From JAENWD01 sp963796915 (GTDB lineage: Bacteria; Acidobacteriota; Vicinamibacteria; Vicinamibacterales; JAENWD01), in assembly GCA_963796915.1 (NCBI GenBank), contig CAWCNI010000004.1, positions 1,674,001 to 1,738,000 on the forward strand: 64,000 bases of DNA. The letters are read 5' to 3'. The notes under the pieces were generated by a model. The model searched no databases. It was given only the letters and a program-made list of their open reading frames with translations, and was not told the origin of the DNA. The position numbers and the translations under genes are program-made. Positions 1-9,000 of this stretch are shown here, piece by piece. Each line of letters begins with the position of its first letter. The first letter of the stretch is position 1.

Positions 1-2
1 GG

Positions 3-284
3 TGGACGGCGTCGTTCGTGGACGGCGCCGGGGGCCAGAGCCTCTTCCCGAGGATGTTCGAGCGCATGCAGCCGCTGGTGGACGGGTACCTCATCGTGAC
101 CCTGGAGGAGACGCGGCGCGCCATGCGCCTGCTGGCGGAGAAGGCGCGGGTCGTCGCTGAAGGCGCTGGCGCGCTGGGCCTTGCCGGGGCCCTCACTGGC
201 AAGGCGGGTCAGGGCCCGATTGTCGCGATCGTCTCGGGCGGCAACATCGACCTCGCGAAATTCGCGGAGCTCATCGCTCCCTGA
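3..284 (+). CDS. PLP-dependent threonine/serine dehydratase-like enzyme, C-terminal fragment
   Basis: The reading frame is open from the left edge, so only the last 93 or so residues are present and the true start lies outside the window. The fragment has the end of the fold type II PLP family: a helix with MRLLAEKARVVAEGAGA, then the strand and glycine loop IVSGGNIDL that closes threonine ammonia-lyases and serine/threonine dehydratases. These enzymes deaminate L-threonine or L-serine to the 2-oxo acid in the cytoplasm. No ACT regulatory domain follows the SGGN motif, so this would be the short catabolic or generic type rather than the feedback-regulated IlvA. The family call is good; the exact substrate cannot be read from this fragment. 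Confidence 0.75.
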   Translation, partial: WTASFVDGAGGQSLFPRMFERMQPLVDGYLIVTLEETRRAMRLLAEKARVVAEGAGALGLAGALTGKAGQGPIVAIVSGGNIDLAKFAELIAP

Positions 285-333
285 CTTCGCGTCTCAGCCG
301 GCATCTGCGCGACGTCAGTCAATCCAGTCGCAT

Positions 334-339
334 TACAAT
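334..339 (+). promoter_or_regulatory. Predicted -10 box (TACAAT) of the hydrolase gene
   Basis: TACAAT lies 8 nt before the ATG at 348. With a usual 6-8 nt gap from -10 to transcription start, the mRNA would begin at or next to the ATG and be leaderless. No clear -35 is visible. Confidence 0.4.
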
Positions 340-347
340 GCGGCCCC

Positions 348-1361
348 ATGTCAGACCATCTACTCCGCCGCCGCGATCTGCTGGCCCTCGGCGCCATGAC
401 GCCGCTGTTTTCGTCAGTGCCCGGCGCGTCTGCGCCTGCGCCAATGGCTGACACGCCGTCCACGGCGGCGCGCCGCGCCGAGCTCTACGCGCTGCTCGGC
501 AAGGTGCCGGAGCGACAGCGGCCGATCAAGGCAGACAAGATCTCGGAGGCCGAGCGCGACGGCTACATCCTCGAGACGTGGCGGTTCGACCTGAACGGCC
601 TGGAACCGGTGCCGGCCTACGTGGCACGGCCACGGCAGGCGTCGGGGCGCATGCCGGCGGTGCTCTTCAATCACTCACACGGCGGCGGCTACACGATTGG
701 GAAAAAGGAATTCATCGAGGGACGCAGCTACCTGCAGCCGGAGCCGTACGCGAAGACGCTGACAGACCTGGGTTACGTCGCGCTGGCCATCGACGCCTGG
801 GTCTTCGGCGAGCGCAGCCACGCGACCGAGGAAGACACCTTCAAGACGATGCTGTGGGAGGGCCGCGTGCTGTGGGGCATGATGGTCTACGACAGCCTGC
901 GCGCGCTCGACTGGCTCGTGACCAGGCCCGACGTGGATCCGGCGCGGGTCGCGACACTCGGCATGTCCATGGGCAGCACGGCCGCGTGGTGGGTGGCGGC
1001 GCTCGACGAGCGCGTGAAAGTGACGGTGGACATCAACTGCCTGACCGACTTCCAGGCGTTGATCGCGCACCACGGCCTGAAGCTGCACGGCATCTACTAC
1101 TACGTGCCCGACCTGCTGAACCATTTCACGACGTCGCAAATCAACGCGCTGATCGCGCCGAGGGCGCACCTTGGGCTCGCCGGCCTGCGCGACGATCTGA
1201 CCCCGCAGGACGGGCTCGATCTTATCGACGGCGATCTGAAGCAGGCCTACACCGCCCTCGGTCATCCCGAACGCTGGAAGCTGCTGCGCTACGACGTCGC
1301 GCACCAGGAGACCCCCGAAGGCCGTCAGGCGATCGTGGCGTTCCTGAAGCAGTGGCTTTGA
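348..1361 (+). CDS. Tat-exported alpha/beta hydrolase (dienelactone hydrolase / acetyl xylan esterase-like)
   Basis: A 337-residue protein that starts with RRRDLLALG and a hydrophobic stretch, a plausible twin-arginine export signal, so it probably acts in the periplasm. The alpha/beta hydrolase core follows. The nucleophile elbow GMSMG places the catalytic serine near residue 207. An HSHGGG oxyanion-type loop lies near residues 107-112, and a late AHQ supplies the likely catalytic histidine near residue 319. The family resembles acidobacterial and planctomycete predicted hydrolases related to dienelactone hydrolase and acetyl xylan esterase. The ATG is supported by the signal and by a close upstream TACAAT. 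It is transcribed away from the next two genes. Ester hydrolysis is likely; the substrate is unknown. Confidence 0.75.
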   Translation: MSDHLLRRRDLLALGAMTPLFSSVPGASAPAPMADTPSTAARRAELYALLGKVPERQRPIKADKISEAERDGYILETWRFDLNGLEPVPAYVARPRQASGRMPAVLFNHSHGGGYTIGKKEFIEGRSYLQPEPYAKTLTDLGYVALAIDAWVFGERSHATEEDTFKTMLWEGRVLWGMMVYDSLRALDWLVTRPDVDPARVATLGMSMGSTAAWWVAALDERVKVTVDINCLTDFQALIAHHGLKLHGIYYYVPDLLNHFTTSQINALIAPRAHLGLAGLRDDLTPQDGLDLIDGDLKQAYTALGHPERWKLLRYDVAHQETPEGRQAIVAFLKQWL

Positions 1362-1397
1362 TACGAGGCCATCTTCAGACTGGCCGTCGCGGACGGG

Positions 1398-2492
1398 TTA
1401 CGACGGGCAACGTGCGGCGACGATCTCCTCGCGCTTCCGCTTGAACGCCGCGACCCATTCGTCCACGCTCGCGCCAGGCGGCGCCGGGGTCGCGTTCGGC
1501 TTGCGACTCCGGCGGTCCACCTGTGCAGCCTCGAACAGGTCGTGAATCTGCGCGTCGGTCAACTGCACGAGCAGGTTTGCCAGGAACACCCGGCCCGCCT
1601 CACTGATCGTCGGATCGCCGAGCGTCCCCGTATGCGAACGGCTCATGTGGCCGACGCAGGCGGCGGCATCGCGCCATACCGGGGTCTTCGACCAGGCCTC
1701 GAAGTTCACGCTGCCCTTCGCCTGCGAGTTCGAGAAATTGCCGTGGCCGAACGTCAGGCCCGTGTCACGAATGATCAGGAACGGCACCGCGCACGCGTCG
1801 TCGCCCGGTGTCGCGCCAGGACGGCAGACCATCTCCTGCTGCGCCGCTTTGTTGTCCGTGTGCTGCATCAGCACGGCGAGCAGCTTCAACGCGTCGCGTT
1901 GTGCCACCGTGGCCCCGCCGGCGGCTTCGTCGACGAGATCGAGCTCCTGCCATCCCCAGCCCGAGTCGTCGCCCGTCTTCACCTCGCGGCCTTCGGGCAG
2001 GCGTTCGATGATGGCCGGATCGAACACGTGCTCGCCGTCGACGCGTTTGCGACTCGCCCACGGGTCGGCCGCGCACCCGCGGCAGATCACGCGAACCGGA
2101 TACGAGGGCGCCGCGCCGAAGCCGAGCGCCCACAAAAGCCGGCTCGCGGCGACGGTGCCTTCGACTTCCCCGTTGTCGGCGCCGTATTTGACGCGCGCGA
2201 CATCTGTCTCGCTGAGGGCGCAGTCGAACTTCGGCGACGAGCCGGTGAGCTTCTTCTCGACGTAGTCGCAGGTGACGTCGGCGTCGGGCGGAAGCGCGCC
2301 CGTGCCCTGCGGCCCGGCGCGGAGATCCATGGACGGTACGTCCGTCGGAGCCCACACCTGGGCGCGGCGAAGGAGGCTGAGCCGCGCCTCCTTCGTGACG
2401 ACGTCACGAGAGGGTTGGTCGCGGCCGCCTTCTGACAGCGCCGGCGACGCGAAGAGGGTCAGCGTGAGACAGCCGGCGAGCAGCGTGCGCAT
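1398..2492 (-). CDS. Secreted protein of unknown function with atypical-kinase-like motifs
   Basis: A 364-residue protein with a clear Sec signal (about residues 1-20, ending ASPALS). I do not recognise the family with certainty. Several elements are arranged like the atypical kinases of the PI3/4-kinase, Fam20C and HipA groups. RVKYG contains a candidate ATP lysine (K102). It is followed by acidic residues and a helix ending LLWALGFG. Then comes HTDNK (residues 211-215) in the catalytic-loop position, and about 28 residues later RDTGLTFG (242-249), which looks like the metal-binding Asp-x-Gly segment. Cysteines at 76, 91, 137, 140, 223, 234, 279 and 362 fit an extracytoplasmic protein. Its stop is 36 nt from the stop of the convergent hydrolase gene. 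Export is well supported; kinase activity is inference. Confidence 0.6.
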   Translation of the reverse strand: MRTLLAGCLTLTLFASPALSEGGRDQPSRDVVTKEARLSLLRRAQVWAPTDVPSMDLRAGPQGTGALPPDADVTCDYVEKKLTGSSPKFDCALSETDVARVKYGADNGEVEGTVAASRLLWALGFGAAPSYPVRVICRGCAADPWASRKRVDGEHVFDPAIIERLPEGREVKTGDDSGWGWQELDLVDEAAGGATVAQRDALKLLAVLMQHTDNKAAQQEMVCRPGATPGDDACAVPFLIIRDTGLTFGHGNFSNSQAKGSVNFEAWSKTPVWRDAAACVGHMSRSHTGTLGDPTISEAGRVFLANLLVQLTDAQIHDLFEAAQVDRRSRKPNATPAPPGASVDEWVAAFKRKREEIVAARCPS

Positions 2493-2505
2493 GGCACCGC
2501 CAATC

Positions 2506-3174
2506 TTAGCGGCTTCCAGGGTAGTCCGCCGCAGGATGATAGTGCCGGTGATCGCGGTCCATTCCCCGGTCCGGAACGCCGACCTCGAGTGGACGGTCGA
2601 GGCGGAAGGTCAGGAGCGAGTCTGCGGGGACGCGGACTTCGTGGCCGTGCGTCAGTACCCCGGCGCCGATTCCTGCCGCGGCGCCAGTCGCGGCGCCAAT
2701 CGCCGCGCCCTTGCCGCCGCCGGCGATGGCTCCGATGATCGTGCCGAGCAGTGCCCCGCCGCCGGCGTAGGTCGCCGTGTGGCGGCCGTTGTCGTGCGAG
2801 TCTCCCGGCGTGTCGAGCCGGGTGGGCTCCGCGCGGATGCCATAGCGCTCGCCGTGGACGACCACCGAATCCAGGTCGAGGATCAAATCGCCGCCGTTTA
2901 CTTCCCGCACAAGCAACTCCACCTGGGAACCGCGCGGAATCGCCCGCTGACCATTTGAATTGGGAACGTTCCTGTCCACGACGGCGGTGAACACGCGGCC
3001 GTCGTGCGATCGCGCGTCAATCGCCTCGGTGGTCCTGACAGTGATTTCAGTGCCGGCGTTGATCAGGCTTTGCGCGCCTGCGGTCTGAGCGAGGCACAAC
3101 GCGGACGCGAGCGCTGCCGGCGCGACAAAGCGCACAACTCCGCGAGCGCTGGACTGTGTTCGACGGATGAACAT
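2506..3174 (-). CDS. Secreted glycine-zipper protein
   Basis: A 222-residue protein with an N-terminal signal ending near AQTAGAQS. The central part (about residues 40-125) is beta-rich and resembles acidobacterial envelope proteins with an ITVRTTEAIDA start. A glycine-zipper segment follows, about residues 137-175 (GGGALLGTIIGAIAGGG then GAATGAAAGIGAG), of the kind that inserts into or spans the outer membrane. A short tail is rich in His, Asp and Arg. It is 13 nt upstream of the kinase-like gene on the same strand, so the two are probably co-transcribed. Envelope location is inferred from the signal and zipper; no enzymatic function is visible. Confidence 0.65.
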   Translation of the reverse strand: MFIRRTQSSARGVVRFVAPAALASALCLAQTAGAQSLINAGTEITVRTTEAIDARSHDGRVFTAVVDRNVPNSNGQRAIPRGSQVELLVREVNGGDLILDLDSVVVHGERYGIRAEPTRLDTPGDSHDNGRHTATYAGGGALLGTIIGAIAGGGKGAAIGAATGAAAGIGAGVLTHGHEVRVPADSLLTFRLDRPLEVGVPDRGMDRDHRHYHPAADYPGSR

Positions 3175-3380
3175 GACTCCTCCCAGATGAATACCGGAGC
3201 CGTGAAGTGCAAGAGGTACGCCGCCTCAGGAAATCACGGATGGGAAGCACTCGGCGCACGGCGGCATTGCGGATGCGGTGACCTGGATAGTTGTCGCGCA
3301 GCCTCCGATTCCCACTCGCGCGTAAGAACGTCACTGGGTGACCAGCCGCAGTGCAGCGCAGTCAGCCAGTGGCGTGGCAC

Positions 3381-3386
3381 TAGAAT
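3381..3386 (+). promoter_or_regulatory. Predicted -10 box (TAGAAT) of the first GH29 gene
   Basis: TAGAAT sits 8 nt before the chosen ATG at 3395, again implying a leaderless or nearly leaderless transcript. This spacing is one reason to prefer 3395 over the longer in-frame extension to 3338. Confidence 0.4.
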
Positions 3387-3394
3387 GGCGTTTG

Positions 3395-5050
3395 ATGATC
3401 ACTGTCGCTCGACGCGCATATCACGCCTTGCTCTCTCTCTCCCAGCGCCAGACCCTCGGCTCGATGTGCGCGCTCGCGCTCGCGGCCGCCGCACTGGCGG
3501 CAACCAACTGGCAGGCCGGCTCCGAGGCCCATCCAGCTGTCGGAGAACAGCCGCGGCGTCCCGCCGGCTACGTGCCCTATCGCTATTCGAAGTCGCCCGA
3601 CGACCTGTGGCGCGAGGAGACGGCGACGCTGACAGAACGGGCGGCCAGGGCGCGCCAGGCGATCGACGGCGTCATCGAACGCGGCCAGTACAAGGCGACG
3701 TTCGACTCGATTGCCACGCACCAGTCACCGGAGTGGTTCCTCGACGCCAAGTTCGGCATGTTCGTGGACTGGGGTCCATGGTCGGTTGCCGGCTGGGCGC
3801 CGCAGGCCGAGAAGGCAACGTATCCGGACTGGTACGAGCAGAAGTTGTTCAAGGAGTACCGCGACTATCACGTGAAGACCTGGGGCGCCGATATCGGCCC
3901 TGATGATTTGATCCAGTTACTGGATGGCGGAAGCTTCCACCCGGACGCATTGGCGTCCCTCGCCAGGGCCGCGGGGATGCGTTACGTGGTCCCCTTCCTG
4001 AAACATCACGGCGGCTACAGCCTCTGGGATTCCTCCTTCACCCATCGTGACGCCGTGGAATGGGGTCTCAAGCGCGACCTGGCGAGCGAGTTGGCCGCGG
4101 CGTTCCGCAAGGAGGGCCTGCGCTCGGGCGCCTATGTCTCGCTCAGCGAGTGGGCCTATCCCGTGGTGAAGGACAACGCGCTGCGCCAGATGGCGTTCAA
4201 CGGCGACACAACCGCCGCGCTCGATCCGTCGGCGCCGTTTCTATCCGGCAAGGTACCGGTGCCGGACTACGCGCGCGATTATCTGTTGCCGTCGCTGGCC
4301 GAGCTGATCGACAAGACCAACCCCGACCTCCTCTGGTTCGACGGCGAGTGGGAGGCCGACGCGTCGGTCTGGCGCGCACCCGAGATCGCCGCCTACTACT
4401 ACGACCATGCCGCCGCCCGTCATCAGCAGGTGGCCATCAACGACCGCTTCGGCAAGGACACGCGCGGCAAGCCGGGCTGGGGCGACTTCTACACCAGCGA
4501 GTATCACGTCATCGAAGGGTTCCAGCCGCATCCGTGGGAAGAGAATCGCTCGCTCAGCCACTCCTATGGCTACAACTGGGAGGAGTCCTTCGACGACGGT
4601 TACGTGCTCTCACAGGCCGACGCGCTCGATCTGCTGCTGCGAATCGTCGCCAATGGCGGCAACCTGCTGCTGATGGTGAGTCCCGATGGCAGCGGCCGCA
4701 TCCCGCCAAACCAGGAGCGCCGCCTCCGCTTCATCGGCCAATGGCTGAACAAGTATGGCGAAGCGATCTACGCCACCCGCGCGCTCGGCATCGCGACGCA
4801 GCCGACCTGGGGATACCTGACGAAGAGCAAGACCGGCGGTCGCGTCTACTGCATCGTCCGGCACTGGCCGGCCGACGGGCGCCTGGTCGTGCCGCTGGCT
4901 CTCAAAGTCACGCGGGCAACGCTACTCGGCGGCGGATCAGGCCTGAAGGTCTCCCCGGGCGTCGACAGCGTGTCGGTCGACCTCACGGGTCGAGTGCCCC
5001 CAGACAACGATGCATCAGTCGTCGAGCTGGCGGTCATCCCGGGAGGCTAG
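3395..5050 (+). CDS. Alpha-L-fucosidase, glycoside hydrolase family 29
   Basis: A 551-residue protein. After a hydrophobic N-terminus (ALALAAAALAATNWQAG) that should direct export, it shows the GH29 (beta/alpha)8 barrel: WFLDAKFGMFVDWGPWSV, then KHHGGYSLWDSS, then LLWFDGEW. The Asp of WFDGEW (residue 316) is the expected catalytic nucleophile. A C-terminal beta domain follows (about 455-551). GH29 enzymes are retaining exo-alpha-L-fucosidases that remove fucose from glycans. I chose ATG 3395 over upstream codons because it begins the signal-like segment and has a -10 box 8 nt away. A second GH29 gene is at 27.6 kb; the two share motifs but differ clearly in sequence. Family assignment is firm; the linkage cleaved is not known. 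Confidence 0.9.
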   Translation: MITVARRAYHALLSLSQRQTLGSMCALALAAAALAATNWQAGSEAHPAVGEQPRRPAGYVPYRYSKSPDDLWREETATLTERAARARQAIDGVIERGQYKATFDSIATHQSPEWFLDAKFGMFVDWGPWSVAGWAPQAEKATYPDWYEQKLFKEYRDYHVKTWGADIGPDDLIQLLDGGSFHPDALASLARAAGMRYVVPFLKHHGGYSLWDSSFTHRDAVEWGLKRDLASELAAAFRKEGLRSGAYVSLSEWAYPVVKDNALRQMAFNGDTTAALDPSAPFLSGKVPVPDYARDYLLPSLAELIDKTNPDLLWFDGEWEADASVWRAPEIAAYYYDHAAARHQQVAINDRFGKDTRGKPGWGDFYTSEYHVIEGFQPHPWEENRSLSHSYGYNWEESFDDGYVLSQADALDLLLRIVANGGNLLLMVSPDGSGRIPPNQERRLRFIGQWLNKYGEAIYATRALGIATQPTWGYLTKSKTGGRVYCIVRHWPADGRLVVPLALKVTRATLLGGGSGLKVSPGVDSVSVDLTGRVPPDNDASVVELAVIPGG

Positions 5051-5357
5051 TCACGGCCGACGGCCGGAACCGGCCGCAGCACGTCACATATTTAGGGCTT
5101 CAGCCCGAGGACGGCCGAGTGCGGGGCCGATTCGAGGTCAATTCGTGCCGCGCGTGCACTTTAGGGCTGTTCTCCGGGCGCAATTCCGGGTATCATGGAG
5201 TGCTGGGCAGTTGGCGGAGGCGATCGGCAGGTCACGTTCGTTCCAGCTCGTCCACCACTGTTTTTTCCCGGAAATCTTGGGCCGGAGCCCGAAAAACGTC
5301 CCCGTGGGCTGCAACCCGCGGGTTGGCGCCGGCATCCAACCGGTAAGGAGGGAATTC
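5051..5357. other. Intergenic region with hairpins and a 14-bp palindrome
   Basis: There is no convincing gene in these 307 bases. GGGCT-TC-AGCCC near 5094-5106 can form a short hairpin after the fucosidase stop. A TATCAT that could be a -10 lies at 5191-5196. A perfect 14-bp palindrome, CAACCCGCGGGTTG, occupies 5312-5325, about 33 nt before the zinc-ribbon start, and could be an operator or an RNA hairpin. A strong Shine-Dalgarno AAGGAGG sits at 5345-5351. Confidence 0.4.
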
Positions 5358-5498
5358 ATGGCTAAGCGAACGCCCCCGGCTGTGTTGTGTCCCCGCTGCG
5401 GGCTGGCAGCCGCTCAGGTGATTGGGCGGTCCGAATCGCTGCCCGTGGTGTACCTGCGCTGCAGCGACTGCGGCCGCACGTCGATCGCCCCCGAATAA
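5358..5498 (+). CDS. Small zinc-ribbon protein (46 aa)
   Basis: A 46-residue ORF starting with MAKRTPP and preceded by a near-perfect ribosome binding site, AAGGAGG. It contains CPRCG near the N-terminus and CSDCG near the C-terminus, two CxxC knuckles spaced as in a single zinc ribbon. The protein is too short to hold any other domain. The next gene (DinB-like) starts about 68 nt later on the same strand, so they may share a transcript. Zinc binding is well supported by the four cysteines; a role in nucleic-acid or protein binding would be a guess. Confidence 0.7.
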   Translation: MAKRTPPAVLCPRCGLAAAQVIGRSESLPVVYLRCSDCGRTSIAPE

Positions 5499-5565
5499 AT
5501 CTGCTCTTCTATTCGACCCTGGCGCGCCGCGTCTCCTGTTCCGGGAGCCGGGGCGCGCGTGGTCG

Positions 5566-6078
5566 ATGCCGCTCGTCATGCCGGAAACTGTCAAGCAGTA
5601 CACGGCGCGTATCCTCGGTCTCGTGGCTGGACAGGATCCGGTGCTCGTGCAGGCGCGGACGCTGACGCGGCTGCCGGCGCTGCTCAAGGGCAGAAGCACG
5701 GCCGTCCTCCGTCGCAGGCCCGCACCCGGCCGCTGGTCCGTCAGCCAGATCATCGCCCACCTGGCCGATGCCGAAGTCGTGCACGCCTATCGGCTGCGCA
5801 TGATCCTGAGCAGCAACCGCACTGACATCCAGGCCTACGACCAGAACCTCTGGGCCGAGACCGGACAATACGAGAACGTCAGTCCCGGCGACGCCCTGGA
5901 ATTGTTTCTGGCCCTGCGGCGCGCCAATCTACGCCTCGTCCGCCGCCTCACGCCGGCCGAACGCCGCCGTTACGGCGTCCATCAGGAGCGCGGCCGGGAA
6001 TCGATCAATCGCCTGGAACAGATGTACGCCGGGCACGACCTGAATCACCTGGCCCAGGTCCGGGGACTGCTCGAGTAG
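5566..6078 (+). CDS. DinB/YfiT-like four-helix-bundle metalloprotein
   Basis: About 170 residues with the DinB-like bundle. The WSVSQIIAHLADAE helix carries the first metal-binding histidine, and the final helix GHDLNHLAQVRGLL carries two more. The three histidines are the nickel/zinc site seen in DinB and YfiT proteins, many of which are thiol transferases or have no assigned activity. Start codons at 5566 (ATG) and 5578 (ATG) are both possible; neither has a strong ribosome site. A second DinB-type gene lies at 57.3 kb. Family call is good; the reaction is unknown. Confidence 0.75.
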   Translation: MPLVMPETVKQYTARILGLVAGQDPVLVQARTLTRLPALLKGRSTAVLRRRPAPGRWSVSQIIAHLADAEVVHAYRLRMILSSNRTDIQAYDQNLWAETGQYENVSPGDALELFLALRRANLRLVRRLTPAERRRYGVHQERGRESINRLEQMYAGHDLNHLAQVRGLLE

Positions 6079-6085
6079 CCCGTCG

Positions 6086-9000
6086 TCACTGAACGGTGAG
6101 CGTGACGCTGCCGTTCTGCACCAGCGACCCCGACGCGCCCGTGACGCCGATGCTGTAGGTGCCCGCCGGCGTCGTGCCTCCCTGACCCGTGCCCGCGAGG
6201 GTGACGCTGCGCGGGCTGCCCGCGCCGCTGTCAGTCACGACGACCGCTCCGGTCCGCGAGCCCGCCGCCGTCGGCGTGAACGTCACGCTGATCACGCAGT
6301 TGGCCGCCGCCCCAAGTGACGTGCCGCAGTTGTTGGTCTGCGCGAAGTCGCCGGTGGCGGCGATGCTGGCGATGGCGAGCGCGGAGCTGGTGCCGTTGGC
6401 CAGCGTGACCGACTGCGGCGCGCTCGTCACGCGAATCGACTGCGCGGCATACGTCAGCGCCGCCGGCGACACCGTGACGCTGCCCGCCGCTCCCCCGCCG
6501 CCGTTGTTTCCGCCAGACGACGAACCGCTGCTGCCGCCGCAGGCCTGCACGATGACGAGGGCGCCGATTGCCGCAGCCAGGCCTGCAGCAACCACGCGAC
6601 GGCGCGTCCGCATGGCGGCAACGACCAACGCCAGCGCCGCGAGAGCGATTGGAACCAGCGGCGTGACGCGCATCTGGCCCCCGCTGCCGCCGCCCGGCAC
6701 TGGCGTCGATGTCGCGCGCACCCCGGTGGAAATCGTCAGCGTGGACTGCGCGCTGCCGCCGCCCGGCGAGATGGCGGCCGGGTTGAACGTGCACGTCGAC
6801 TGCGCAGGCAGATTCGCGCACGCCAGGGTGACCGGCCCGGCGAAGGTCCCGCCCTGCGCCGTGGCAGTGACCGTGTAGGTCGCGGCGTTTCCGCCGGCGA
6901 CCGTGACACCGGTAGGCGCGACGCTCATGGTGAAACTCGTCACGGTGACGCGGACGTCATGAACCGGGGAAAACGCCAGGCCGTTGTTGCTCGCGCTCAC
7001 CTTCACGTCACTGGTGCCGAACGGACAATTGAGCGACGGGCCCGGGCTGCTGCCACAGCCGCCGGTCCATGTCAGCGTGGTCAGGGGACACGCATCGGGA
7101 TCCGTGAACCCCAGCTGGCCGCCCGAGATGCTCGCGCCGGCCGGCGTGTTGCCGCTGACGGTGACCGACGAGCCGCCGGTGAACGACGGCGTCGTCTGCT
7201 GCACGGCAGCGAGCGCGTCGACGCGGCCAAATCCAAATGTGTTGTTGGGCACGCCGCCGAGATGATCGGCGTTGTTCAGCAACAGGTTCCTGAGACGGCT
7301 CCGTCCGTCCGCGGGGCCGAGTGCGCCGGACCCTGTGCCGGCGAGGCACGGTGCCGCCTGCAGCGCGAGCGCCGCGATGCCCGCCACGTGCGGCGCAGCC
7401 GCGGAGGTGCCGAAGAACGGGCGCGGAAAGCGTCCCGCGCCCGACACCGAGACGCCGTCGATGGCAGAGATGTCGGGCTTGGTGCGGCCGTCCAGCGTCG
7501 GCCCGAGGCTGCTGAAGAACTCGATCGTCGAGTTCGACGTGTCGTTGCACGACTCGTCGGGCACCGACGCGCCTTGAAACACACCCGCGGCCGCCGCCGA
7601 GGCCGAGCAGATCGCGCCGACTGAAATCACGCTCACCGGCGATCCGCCGGCGTCTCCCTGGGCCGCAATGCTCCGCGTGGCGGTGTTGTAGTTGTGCCGA
7701 TCGTGATGGCTCGGGTCGAGTGGCCGTGGCCCGTCGACAGCGCATTCGGGCGAGAACGAGAACAGGTTCAGGTTCCTGCCGGCCGCGCGATCGCCGACGT
7801 TCTGCACGAGGATGCGAAAGGCGTCGCCGGCCCCCGTGTTGACGTAGTCGAGAATCTCCACCGGATCGCCGGAGCCGGACTGCGCGTCGGTGCTGCGCGC
7901 CACGACGGCGCCGGTGCTCTGCCGAACCAGGTAGAGGTCGTAGTTGTTGCCCGATCCGCCAGTCGGGTCGTTCCAGGTCAGGAACACTGCCGCCTCGCCG
8001 TTGGTGGGCATGGTGATCAGGTTGTACGGCTGCGCGCCGAGCCCGAGCACGTCGGTCGTGTCGCCGGTGCGCTGGAACAGATGCAGGTGGCCGGCCGTCG
8101 TGATGCCGCTCACCGTCGTGCCATCGACGCCGGAGTCCGCGTAGGCGCCGAAGTAGTGCTCATCGGCCGAGTTGCCGACCGCGGTCACGTACGCGCGGAT
8201 GGCGTTGGCTGGGTTGTTCAAGGCCGCCGCGGTGTTGCTGGACACCGTGCTCGTGCCATCCGACGGCTCGCCATAGAAACCGAGGTCGTCCACCACCACT
8301 TCGTTGTTGGCGGCGAGAAAGTTGACGGCCTGGTTGAACGCCAGGTCGGTGTCGGCGTTGGCGAACGAGAGCTTTGCCCCGGGCGCAACGTCGTGCACCA
8401 CTTCGAGCAGCGCCGTCCCCTCCGCGCCAGCGCCGGCAAACGCGCACGGCGGGCTCGCCGGCGGCAGACCTTCCAGGTCGCTGTTCGATTGAAACGATCG
8501 GCCGGTGATGCCGCCGCTGGCCGACGTCAGCACACCCGCGGCCGTTCGCGTCGCGGTGGCGTCGGGCAGATCGCCCGACGCGATGGGACCGCCCGAGGCG
8601 CCGCCGCAGGTCGTGCAGCCGGTGGCAAAGATGCCTTTCAGGCCGTCGGAGACGACGCCGACGCGGACGCCGGTCCCGTCGACATGGAGCTGCCCGCGCA
8701 CCTGATCCGAGTGCAGGATCGCGTCGCCTTCCGTCGTCACGCTGCCGGCGTGGCGGATGGCGTAGGCCGGCGTGCGGATGAAGGTGACAAACGGCAGCGT
8801 GGAGACGGCCTGCAGGCGCGACGCGGGCACGCGCGCCTGCACGCGCCTGCTGGCACGGTCCGCGATTTCGATGGTGATGCCGGCCGCCTGGAGACCGGAG
8901 AGGATGTCATCACTCCAGTCCGAGAGCAGGATGTAGACCTGCACACCGGACGCCTGGTCCACGCGAAGGTGCCGGCCGCGCATGGCGTCCTGCACCGACT

